Below, piece after piece: positions 55,781 through 64,000 of a stretch of DNA of 64,000 nucleotides. The notes under the pieces are model-generated. The model was not told the origin of the DNA and did no database searches. It worked only from the letters and a program-made list of their open reading frames with translations. The stretch comes from Zymoseptoria tritici IPO323 (taxonomy: Eukaryota > Ascomycota > Dothideomycetes > Mycosphaerellales > Mycosphaerellaceae): assembly GCF_000219625.1 (NCBI RefSeq), contig NC_018211.1, positions 1,984,001 through 2,048,000 of the forward strand. The letters run 5' to 3'. A program made the translations under genes and the position numbers. Numbering within the stretch: position 1 is the stretch's first letter; every line of letters begins with the position of its first letter.

Positions 55781-58132
55781 TCAACAACATCCACCACCGC
55801 CACCTCCACCACCACACCCTCCGCCTCCTCCACCTCCACAACCTCCAAATCCGCCTCCCGAACTGCCCCCAGCACATCCCCCAAAACCCCCTCCACCACC
55901 CGAACACCCTCCAAATCCACCACTCGAGCACCCCCCTCCACTCCCCCCACCACAAGTCCCCTGACAACAATTCCCCACACTTCCCACTCCTACCGCCATA
56001 CACCCTCCACCAACACCCACACCCACACCGGCTCCGCAATAAGGCATCGGCCCCACAAACGGACTATACGCAGGAATATACACCGGGTACCCATACGCCG
56101 CGCTATAATAATAGTCATCCCTCTTCGGCTCCGGCTTGCCCTTCTTCCTCGCCCTCTCGCAGGCTTTATTGTAGTACCTCTCCAGCTGCGCGGCCTGCTT
56201 CTCCGCCTGCTTCGTATGATTCTTATCATCCGTCGGCCGAACAGCGTTGTGGGCTGAGATGTGCACGTACGAGCCTGGGTCTTGCTGGAGAGTCGGGAGA
56301 TGCGGTTCGATCTCCATCGTGCGGAAAGCGGATCTCAGACCATGGGAGTGAGACTCGCGGACGGCTTCGCAGTACCAGCATGTGCATTCCGAGTAGGGTT
56401 TGTTGGTCATTTTCTGGTACGTTTTGGAGGTCCAAGCGAAGGCGTCGTTGAGTTTGAGTTCGGTGACTTTGTCGTCGTGGTCGATGAATTGGTTGCACAG
56501 CAGGACGGTGTGGGACATGTACTCCTTTGGACTCAGTTGATGGGTGTGCCAGGCGAGGTCGACGTCGAGAGTCGGCACGGCCATGTCGCGGGGGTATTTG
56601 GCCATGATGTTGAGGAAGACTCCGTACTTCTCGATGAGGCGAGACATGGTGTGTGGTAAAGCGGGGGAGTGCAGCCAGTCGATGTTGTGCATTTTCTCGA
56701 TGAAGCTGCCTTGGCGGGTGACGGCGCCGTTGAGGTCGAGGGCGAAAGCGCTGGAGTTGTCCCAGTATCGTGCCATGGTCTTGCGCACGGAGATCTTGAT
56801 TGTCTTGGGCGCTGGAAGATCGAGGGATACACGCATGAGGGCTCTGTCCTTGAAGGCGGCTTCGAGGTCCTGACGAAGGCGATTCATGGATGGGGCTTTC
56901 TTATCGCGGAGATGGAAGCCAAGCTCACGGCGAAGGGGAACGTTGAACTCATCGAGAGCATCGTCTTTCACGCCAAAGGCTTTCCAGGGGATGCCCTTGA
57001 TACCGAGAAGTGTGCCGCGCAGGGGAAGGTCTTGGTCTCGGAGAAGTCTGATGTCGTTGAGCATTCTGGCGGCGCGAAGGTGTTCATGATCGAAAGAAGT
57101 ACCACAGTAGTTGCAGACGTGGTAAAAATCTTTGTCGCAGTACCCTGAGCCAGAGGAGACGATCTCATCAGTGTTCTTGAGGAGAATATCCTTGTCATGC
57201 ATGTCTTCAGTCAATTTGTAGAACGGGTACGATCTGCTCTGATCGATAATGGTCCATGGCACCGAGTTCCTTGCGCAGCATGAGGGGCATGGTACCACCT
57301 TGAATGAATCCTGCGCAGCGTCGGCTGCAAGGCTGTCCCACGACTGGCTGGTCAACTCGCGCCAGTGTGCCTCGGAGCCAGGAGCATATTTGAAAGTCGT
57401 CGAATCGATGGCTGCTGCGACGGTCTCCCAAGGCATGCCTCGCTTCCAAAGCGATATTCTTCCAGCCCTCAAGCAGTCTTCGAGATACGCCCTAGGGTTG
57501 AGCATATGTGAGTGCCACACCATGAGTACGTCCACAGGCGGCATGGTGCTTAATTCGATACGATACTCATTCCCCGCATCGCCTTCAAGCAACCATCCCT
57601 TCTGACCCAGTACCTTGAGAGACTTCCGCGTGATCGGTCGGCCAGTGTCCATAGCTGAGAGCCAGGTCTCGTACCTGTCGATAGCCCGCTCGACGTAAAT
57701 GGCCCATCGCTTTTCGGCGAGCCTCTTAAGGCACTCAGCTCGGCCATCGTTATCCGCCGGGACTTGCTTAAAGGTGGGGTTCTGGATGCCGAAGAGTCCA
57801 TCTCGTGAAGCAACGTCGGCTCTGAGTCGATAGAAGCACTCAAGAAGTTTGAGGTGGGCGATACATTCTGCTGTCATAGGCAGGCCATCTTTGCCGCGGC
57901 CGGGTATTCTCAGGTTGACGAAGCCTGCGGTGATGTCCGGGACATCGATGGCATGATCTGGATCGTGACGATCCTGGGATTGCTCGTAGTCTGGTGGTGG
58001 CTGATCGCGGAGAGAAGGTGGCGAGGACTGCGAGTCGCTGAGTGAGGAAGAATCGGAAGCCCGCTCTGTTGTGACAGTAACTGCCTTCTTCTTGTCAGAG
58101 CGACTGAAGAGTTTCGAGAGCCTGTTAGGCAT
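55781..58132 (-). CDS. Glycine-rich domain-containing (GRDP/DUF1399-type) protein
   Basis: The single exon encodes 783 residues. The head is Ser/Arg-rich (MPNRLSKLFSRSDKKK). The GRDP core has paired signatures, each with a His-containing motif: VDVLMVWHSHMLNPRAYLED near residue 205 and LDVDLAWHTHQLSPKEYMSH near 535. Two CxxC pairs (PCPSCCARN and HVCNYCGTSF) and a CTCWYC suggest metal sites. The C-terminal ~100 residues are almost pure glycine with regularly spaced cysteines, ending in GGCC. Plant relatives (GRDP1/2) affect stress and hormone responses; the fungal role is not established. There is no signal peptide or TM. The Gly/Cys tail resembles those of secreted adhesive or metal-binding proteins, yet the protein looks cytosolic, which is unusual. 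Confidence 0.85.
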   Translation of the reverse strand: MPNRLSKLFSRSDKKKAVTVTTERASDSSSLSDSQSSPPSLRDQPPPDYEQSQDRHDPDHAIDVPDITAGFVNLRIPGRGKDGLPMTAECIAHLKLLECFYRLRADVASRDGLFGIQNPTFKQVPADNDGRAECLKRLAEKRWAIYVERAIDRYETWLSAMDTGRPITRKSLKVLGQKGWLLEGDAGNEYRIELSTMPPVDVLMVWHSHMLNPRAYLEDCLRAGRISLWKRGMPWETVAAAIDSTTFKYAPGSEAHWRELTSQSWDSLAADAAQDSFKVVPCPSCCARNSVPWTIIDQSRSYPFYKLTEDMHDKDILLKNTDEIVSSGSGYCDKDFYHVCNYCGTSFDHEHLRAARMLNDIRLLRDQDLPLRGTLLGIKGIPWKAFGVKDDALDEFNVPLRRELGFHLRDKKAPSMNRLRQDLEAAFKDRALMRVSLDLPAPKTIKISVRKTMARYWDNSSAFALDLNGAVTRQGSFIEKMHNIDWLHSPALPHTMSRLIEKYGVFLNIMAKYPRDMAVPTLDVDLAWHTHQLSPKEYMSHTVLLCNQFIDHDDKVTELKLNDAFAWTSKTYQKMTNKPYSECTCWYCEAVRESHSHGLRSAFRTMEIEPHLPTLQQDPGSYVHISAHNAVRPTDDKNHTKQAEKQAAQLERYYNKACERARKKGKPEPKRDDYYYSAAYGYPVYIPAYSPFVGPMPYCGAGVGVGVGGGCMAVGVGSVGNCCQGTCGGGSGGGCSSGGFGGCSGGGGGFGGCAGGSSGGGFGGCGGGGGGGCGGGGGGGGCC

Positions 58133-58902
58133 CTTGGTATGTTATAGGGTTGTTATCGTATAGCTGATAGTGATAGGTGCATCAAGTTGGCTGGGGTAGA
58201 TGATTTGAAAAAAGAAGTGCAGGCAGCACTACTTATACATTTACATTTGAGGCTATGACCGCCAAAGGAAGGAAGCCTGGATCCATTGGGTTCGTACCTC
58301 CGGTCGATGAGGTTTGAGGCCTAGATAGCTTCGACCGGGCCCGTTCAGAGTTTCCTCGGCATACCACAGTACTCGGTGTTCTCCAAATGACTTGACACTG
58401 GTTGGATACCTGCACAGCAAATTGTTAGCGGGAAGATTGACCGCGGTTGACCTTCTGGAAGGACCAAAGGAAGGCGGTATGCGCAGCCTGGTTGATGTTA
58501 GTAGCCCATCCATGGCGCCTCCTTCACAGCCCACTAGCTTGAGGCTTAGCAGCTATCACGTGTAAACTTTAATCCTCGACGACGGAAATGCGGACATCTC
58601 TACATCATGGCGAGGACAATGTACTTCTCCACGATCGGCATACAATTGCAGGGCTGTGCAGGACAGAGCCCGCGTCGTGGCATAAACTCTGAGATGTGGT
58701 CGTCTATCAGCTGTTCCTAGCGTGGGAGGCCCCTCGGCTCTGCTCTGTGGTCATCCGAGCCGTCTCGAATCGGGAGCATGTATCTCGTCGCTGTCGTAGC
58801 GGTACTGCTGCCGATCTCAGAGCAACGGAGCTCATACAGTCGCTTCCACCATCCATCGTGTCGACACAATCATGCAGCACACTTCGTCTCAGAAAGGCCC
58901 GC
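58133..58902. other. Intergenic region (~0.77 kb)
   Basis: This is the promoter of the glycine-rich protein gene and the 3' flank of ARC18, both on the minus strand. Nothing specific is seen. Confidence 0.4.
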
Positions 58903-59549
58903 TCATAACGCCTTGCCCATGAACTTCCTCTTCGAGAAGCTGAGCCACCACTGTGAAATCCGTTAGCAAAAGTCTCCAACAGTACCTCCTCCACCACCAC
59001 CCTCCCTCTCCTTTCGATCACACTCACCTTACTCGGCACCCCCGTCCCATCCGCATAAACCCGATTCAACAACCTCGCCGCCAACTCCTGCCTCATCTGC
59101 ATAACATACTGCCTCAAAACCTCCGCCTCGTTCCGATCCCTCGGTGCTTCAAACATCTGATTCAAAGGAAACCCCGCATCACCGGGAACCGCGAAATTCG
59201 TATCCAAAGCACTACTCATCACCGCCTTCTCCGCCTCTTTCCGTCCCATGTTTGGCCGAATCTTGTTCAACGCTTCGGTGACGTATAAGATGCCATAGAT
59301 CAGCACCCGGTCTGCGGGACCTTTGATCTCGAAGTTGCGGAAGAAGGTGTTGGCGCGGAAGAGGGAGAGGACTTCGTCGAGGGGGTCGTAGGATTCATTG
59401 GAAGGGTCGATGTCGAGTTCCGTGCTGGAGGTGAGGGCGGGAAGTTGTTGGGCGGGACCGCGAGTGCGGGTGCGGAGGGGGAGGAGGGCGAAGTTGCCGA
59501 TTAGTTGTTGGTTGGGTTCGTCGAGGAAGACGGAGTGATAGGCGGGCAT
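58903..59549 (-). CDS. ARC18: Arp2/3 complex subunit 3 (p21-Arc/ARPC3)
   Basis: This is a subunit of the Arp2/3 complex that nucleates branched actin at endocytic sites. Exons 59028-59549 and 58903-58950 (intron 58951-59027, 77 nt) give 189 residues. The start MPAYHSVFLDEPNQQLIGNF and the block LLPLRTRTRGPA are family hallmarks. ADRVLIYGILYVTEALNKI and QMFEAPRDRNEAEVLRQYV follow. The second exon supplies only the last 15 residues, WWLSFSKRKFMGKAL, the conserved ARPC3 tail. Without this splice the frame runs into unrelated sequence, which confirms the intron. Confidence 0.95.
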
Positions 59550-59969
59550 GGCGGGTGGTAGATGGACGAGGGATGTCCTCGATTGGTGGATGTGTTGTTT
59601 ATGATTCTTCTGTGTCGTTGTCCTTATGGCAGAGTCTCCTGTGCCGTCCTCTTCCGCAATGTCAATGTCGTGAAGTTGAATGCTCGTCACAAGCGAAAGC
59701 CCGCCATTGCGTGGACAGCTCTCTAAACGCCCGAACTTTAGCCGTGCGCATGCGCCGGGCCGATCTGGGCTTGACGACGACCTCATCAGCAGAGACACTG
59801 CAGTCCTTGGACCTCACATCGCCAACTCGCACCGAACCATCACCGTCCCGAACCTGACGACCGTCTGCGTACCACTCTGAGGAATACCTGAGGCCAATCA
59901 CACATCATCGAACGACACCCGTACCTCCCACCGATCCCGCCTCGCAGGCGGCGAAGAGATAGAGCCACA
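59550..59969. promoter_or_regulatory. Divergent promoter, ARC18 / V-ATPase subunit f
   Basis: A 420-bp region between two divergent starts. No named element is identified. Confidence 0.45.
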
Positions 59970-60535
59970 ATGAAGCCCGTCGTTTCCGCCTTCAACGCAT
60001 GGACATGGTGTGTATACCATCAGCAGATGAATCTGCTAGAGTGAGCTTTGTGAACGGATCAGCGAGCTAATCGTGGCCTCTCTGCAATAGCATCGTCATC
60101 TCCATCTTTGCGATCGTGATCCTCAGCACAATTGGCGGTACGTCTCGATACAATTCCTCCGGGCTGCGATAGGAATGGAATCGGAATTCAAAGCTGACCT
60201 GGACCATACAGGCATGTTCGCCAACAACAACCACTCCCTGATGGGATCGAAAGAGGACCCGAAGGACGGAGCCAAAGTCGCTACGGCCGTGTTTAGTGCT
60301 GTGGCTGTATATGGGGTACGTTCTCCTCACATCCCTCCATCTGGATGCACACAGTGGCAACACAAAACGACTCTCGTGTCGCCACTGGGTGCATTCAGCG
60401 TGCAACGGGAGAATTCATTGGGTCGTGGAGAGGGAGCTAATCTGGAGGATCATCTAGGCTTTCCTACTATTTTGCGGATGCCAGGCGATCTTGCACAAAC
60501 GAGCGAGTCGGAGAGGAGAGATTGCACTGCGATGA
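59970..60535 (+). CDS. V-ATPase subunit f (Ypr170w-b / RNASEK-like) small membrane protein
   Basis: This is a two-TM subunit of the V-ATPase Vo sector. The four tiny exons 59970-60007, 60091-60137, 60212-60315 and 60458-60535 give 88 residues with frame kept at all junctions. The protein begins MKPVVSAFNAWTCIVISIFA, with a first TM running into IVILSTIG. FANNNHSLMGSKEDPKDG and VATAVFSAVAVYGAFLLFCG follow, the latter the second TM, and the tail is basic (HKRASRRGEIALR). The pattern NHxSxxGSxxDPxDG and the length match yeast Ypr170w-b (85 residues) and the RNASEK family. Because no exon exceeds 104 nt, simple ORF searches miss the gene. Confidence 0.85.
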
Positions 60536-61465
60536 AGGATGTTTTGAGCGGGGAGGCATGGGAGGAGGAGCTGGACACTGAGATGCGACGAAGGAATGGA
60601 AAGAGCCTTGCGAGCCTCCGCGATTTTACGACAACAAATGATACATTTGCCGACCTTGTGCACAATCGTCGACTCTTGATCTCATTCATGAGGCGGAGAT
60701 GGAAGCGATCGCAATGCTTGAGCAGGATATACGGTATGAGCATGTTTGGATCCTGTTTCTCGGAAGACAGGAGGCGGTGGACGGCGTTCTGGAGTCGAAA
60801 TGGATTGAAGGTACTATGCGACATAGACGGGTGTTACTACTCTTTGGTCGAGGTCAGAAACACGGTATGGACGCTGTAAGGCTACATTGAGCATATGCTC
60901 CGAACGTTGAACACAGTGCACCCATACTATGGTTTCTCTGGAACATCTGGAACCTCACGACTATCTCGCCAGTTCGACTTGTTGGCTCAAAACGAGCTCA
61001 AGGCTTTTGTTGGCTTTCTCCGCTGGTTTTTGGCTATTGCATCTATATCAATCGTCTCCCCGGCATTTTCGCTTGCATAATTTCGGCTGGCTTCGCTTTA
61101 TGCCGTGCTCTTCAGCCCGTCTATGGAAGATAACTCTAGACTCCGGAATTGGGAATGGTACCATCGCTATGCTTCTCGAGTGCGAGTTGTCATTGAGTTG
61201 CGAGTCGAGGAATAGAATAGCTGAAAGCACATGCGACTGTCCGGCAATAAGCGGACGAAGTTGCGGCGAAAGCGCCTTCCCCGATTGGCTGTAGCTCTTG
61301 TAGACGATCTCTCCAGCTTCGAATATTCTGGAGCAACCATTTCTCCATCCACCATCTACCTCATCTCTTCCACCACTCCACGACCTCCGCGACACACCCT
61401 CGTTTGATCTCCATCATCTGAACCCCCAAATTCATCGTCCATTGGCATCTCCAACAACCGCAACC
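60536..61465. promoter_or_regulatory. Intergenic region with the HSP60 promoter
   Basis: This ~0.93-kb region holds the 3' flank of the V-ATPase gene and the HSP60 upstream region. A reverse CCAAT box (ATTGG, 61284-61288) and a heat-shock element (61321-61333) lie in the last 200 bp. A CT-rich stretch before the ATG is typical of highly expressed fungal genes. Confidence 0.5.
61321..61333 (+). promoter_or_regulatory. Heat-shock element upstream of HSP60
   Basis: GAATATTCTGGAG holds three alternating 5-bp units, GAA, TTC and GAG (the last degenerate), with the 2-bp spacing of an Hsf1 site, 133 bp before the HSP60 ATG. Confidence 0.5.
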
Positions 61466-61863
61466 ATGCAGCGCGCTTTCACATCCGCCCCGAGGGCAAT
61501 GGCCCGCTCATCATCGAGAATAACTCCCGGCTCGCTCGTACAGCAACGATTCGCACACAAGGAGTTGAAGTTTGGTGTCGAGGCCAGAGCTGCTCTTCTC
61601 ACCGGTGTCGAGACCCTCGCAAGAGCTGTTGCCACAACATTGGGACCAAAGGGCAGAAATGTCTTGATCGAGTCAAGCTACGGCTCGCCAAAGATCACCA
61701 AGGGTATGCATACACTCATGTGGGCATATGCCATCAAGCCATCGCTAACAAAATCTACACAGACGGTGTGACTGTTGCCAAAGCCATCACCCTCAAGGAC
61801 AAGTTCGAGAACCTCGGCGCCCGGTTACTCCAGGATGTCGCCAGCAAGACCAACGAAGTTGCT

Positions 61864-61896
<33 letters not shown>

Positions 61897-63276
61897 AATG
61901 CCATCTTCTCCGAGACCGTCAAGAACGTCGCCGCCGGCTGCAACCCAATGGATCTCCGCAGAGGCACCCAGGCTGCGGTCGAAGCCGTCATCGAGTACCT
62001 CCAAGCCAACAAGCGCGACATTACCACATCCGCCGAGATCAGCCAGGTCGCAACCATTTCCGCCAACGGCGACACACACATCGGTGCGCTTCTCGCCAGC
62101 GCGATGGAGAAGGTCGGAAAAGAGGGTGTCATCACCGTCAAGGAGGGCAAGACCATTACCGATGAGCTCGAGGTCACTGAGGGTATGAAGTTCGACCGTG
62201 GTTTCATCTCTCCATACTTCATCACCGACACCAAGACACAAAAGGTCGAGTTCGAGAAGCCTTTGATCCTCCTCTCCGAGAAGAAGATCTCCGCTGTGCA
62301 GGACATTGTTCCAGCTCTCGAGGCTTCCCAGCAGCTCCGCCGTCCTCTTGTTATCATCGCCGAGGACATTGACGGTGAGGCTCTTGCTGTCTGCATTCTC
62401 AACAAGCTCCGTGGTCAGCTTCAAGTCGCCGCCGTCAAGGCTCCCGGCTTCGGTGACAACCGCAAGAGCATTCTCGGCGATATCGCCGTCCTTACCTCCG
62501 GAACCGTCTTCACCGACGAGCTCGACATCAAGCTCGAAAAGGCTACCCCAGACATGCTAGGCTCCACTGGCTCCATCACAATTACCAAGGAGGACACTGT
62601 CATCCTCAACGGTGAGGGAACCAAGGACATGGTCAGCAACCGCTGCGAGCAGATCCGCGGCGTCATCGCCGATCCAACCACCTCGGACTACGAGAAGGAG
62701 AAGCTCCAAGAGCGTCTTGCCAAGCTCTCCGGTGGTGTTGCCGTCATCAAGGTCGGCGGTGCCTCCGAGATCGAGGTTGGCGAGAAGAAGGACCGCATGG
62801 TCGACGCTCTCAATGCCACCCGCGCCGCTGTCGAGGAGGGTATCCTCCCAGGTGGTGGCACTGCTCTCCTCAAGGCCGCCGCCAACGCTCTCAACAACGT
62901 CAAGACCGCCAACTTCGACCAGCAGCTCGGCGTGTCCATCGTCAAGAATGCCATTACCCGCCCTGCACGCATGATTGTCGAGAACGCTGGTACCGAGGGT
63001 TCCGTCGTTGTCGGCAAGCTCATGGATGAGTTCGCTTCCGACTTCAACAAGGGTTTCGACAGCCAGAAGGGCGAGTATACTGATATGATTGCTGCGGGTA
63101 TCCTTGATCCTTTCAAGGTCGTGCGCACTGGTTTGACTGATGCGTCCGGTGTTGCATCCCTGCTCGGAACAACCGAGGTTGCCATCGTCGAGGCTGCGGA
63201 AGAGAAGGGCGGTGCGCCAGGCGGCGGTATGGGTGGTATGGGCGGTATGGGAGGCATGGGCGGCATGGGCTTCTAA
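61466..63276 (+). CDS. HSP60: Mitochondrial chaperonin Hsp60
   Basis: Hsp60 is the group I chaperonin that folds imported proteins in the mitochondrial matrix with Hsp10. Exons 61466-61703 and 61763-63276 (59-nt intron) give 583 residues. The first ~30 residues ([20 protein letters not shown]) are a basic presequence. The chaperonin signatures follow: [46 protein letters not shown] (nucleotide site), [13 protein letters not shown] and [13 protein letters not shown]. The end is the flexible Gly-Gly-Met repeat typical of GroEL and Hsp60. The intron interrupts the codon for the Asp in KDGVTV. Codon use is strongly biased toward C-ending codons, consistent with high expression. Confidence 0.98.
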
Positions 63277-64000
63277 GCGTATTGAAGTCTGCCGTCCGAC
63301 GATGCGCCTTACCGTCTGTGCTTCGGGAGACGTTCTGTGCGCTATGATACCCACGCCTTCTGCAGTCCTTCTTCGCTTCGGGAGCGCAATGAAAGAAAGA
63401 CTTGTACAAAAGCAATATGGCCGAGGACTCCGGTGACTCGGCTTGTGTTCGTGCTACACTCCACTCAGCATGCATGGAATGGGAGGAAAAGGAGAACGGA
63501 AAAGGAGCTTGGAATGTATATGGTATTGTAACACCACATTGTGTGTCTGTATTTGATTGATAGCGTTTGTGTAGATAGAGAAGAAGAAAGCCTTCGAAAA
63601 GTTCTATTTACACGAACGAACGCATGTCCTTTAGGGTCCAATCTCTCGCCTTTCAACGGCGTGCTAGCTGATGATGCAGCATCGAGCAAGACGAGCACGA
63701 CACAGGCACGAATCAACTCCTTGGCGTATATGCGTCTCCCGGATGACGTCCAACGAAAGCTCTCGTTGTGGTGCGGCGGTACTACACGGCAGGATGCGAG
63801 CGTGGATCCGTTCATGCTTAGCGACGACCATGCATTCGGACACACGAGTACAGCAGCACAGAGTCACGACGAGGAGACTGATAGGAACGACAATTTACGT
63901 CACTGGAACTTGGCCATAATGATGTCGTGGTCTGGAACCTCAAAACCGCCTTGAAAAGATGGAATTGAATGCTCGAGGTTTGAGGCACGAAGGAACCATC
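63277..64000. other. 3' flank of HSP60 to window end (~0.72 kb)
   Basis: This contains the HSP60 3' UTR. Frames of up to 138 codons occur on both strands at 63465-63954 (for example minus-strand RIYAKELIRACVVLVLLDAA), and could be the end of a gene that begins beyond base 64000, but no domain supports it. Confidence 0.35.

Noticed and set aside
55618..56451. 277-codon plus-strand His/Pro-rich frame
   Set aside because: Antisense to the Gly/Cys-rich tail and end of the GRDP gene; the His/Pro content follows from the Gly codons opposite.
62557..63354. 265-codon minus-strand frame inside HSP60
   Set aside because: Antisense shadow of a strongly codon-biased gene.
63465..63954. Frames at the right edge of the window
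   Set aside because: Could be the end of a gene outside the window, but nothing recognisable supports it.
1..64000. tRNA or rRNA genes
   Set aside because: I looked for A- and B-box pairs in intergenic gaps and saw none convincing. A covariance-model scan would be decisive.

Overview
The window is nuclear DNA of a filamentous ascomycete fungus. The genes carry short introns (about 50-80 nt, GTRNGT donors, CTRAY-like branch sites). The gene set is fungal (BRE1, BDP1, RIX1, CWC2, YPP1, URC1, ARC18), and the one repeat island shows the C-to-T decay typical of repeat-induced point mutation (RIP). Gene style and content suggest Pezizomycotina, perhaps a dothideomycete; that placement is inference.

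Layout. 1-11.1 kb: ELF1 (3' end cut by the window), URC1, a ~2 kb gene-poor stretch, a small unknown protein gene, and the BRE1/BDP1 divergent pair. 12-18.5 kb: two paralogous C2H2 zinc-finger genes in opposite orientation on either side of HEM1. 18.5-30.8 kb: one 12.3-kb nested transposon island. It is a PIF/Harbinger-type DNA transposon with 47-bp terminal inverted repeats and a TAA target duplication. Its transposase is split by a Ty3/gypsy chromovirus that has three LTRs and an ATTAC target duplication. All its coding sequence is dead, mainly through W and Q codons turned to stops. 31-48 kb: an accessory, metabolism-rich segment with a four-TM protein, a secreted carboxylesterase, a CYP52-like P450, a type I membrane protein, an HSL-type alpha/beta hydrolase, a beta-hydroxyacid dehydrogenase with an apparent 5' frameshift, a small secreted protein, CWC2, and a secreted tannase/feruloyl esterase. 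48-64 kb: housekeeping genes YPP1 and RIX1 (divergent), a GRDP-type glycine-rich protein, ARC18, a four-exon V-ATPase subunit f gene, and mitochondrial HSP60 with an upstream heat-shock element.

How the genes relate. No biosynthetic cluster with a backbone enzyme is visible. The hydrolases, P450 and dehydrogenase between 32 and 48 kb look like secreted and intracellular catabolic functions for esters, alkyl chains and plant phenolics, but nothing in the sequence proves they work together. The housekeeping blocks follow ordinary fungal micro-organisation, with several divergent promoters of about 350-430 bp. Most protein models below were rebuilt by joining exons by hand. Each junction was checked for GT-AG ends and preserved frame, but none has transcript support here.
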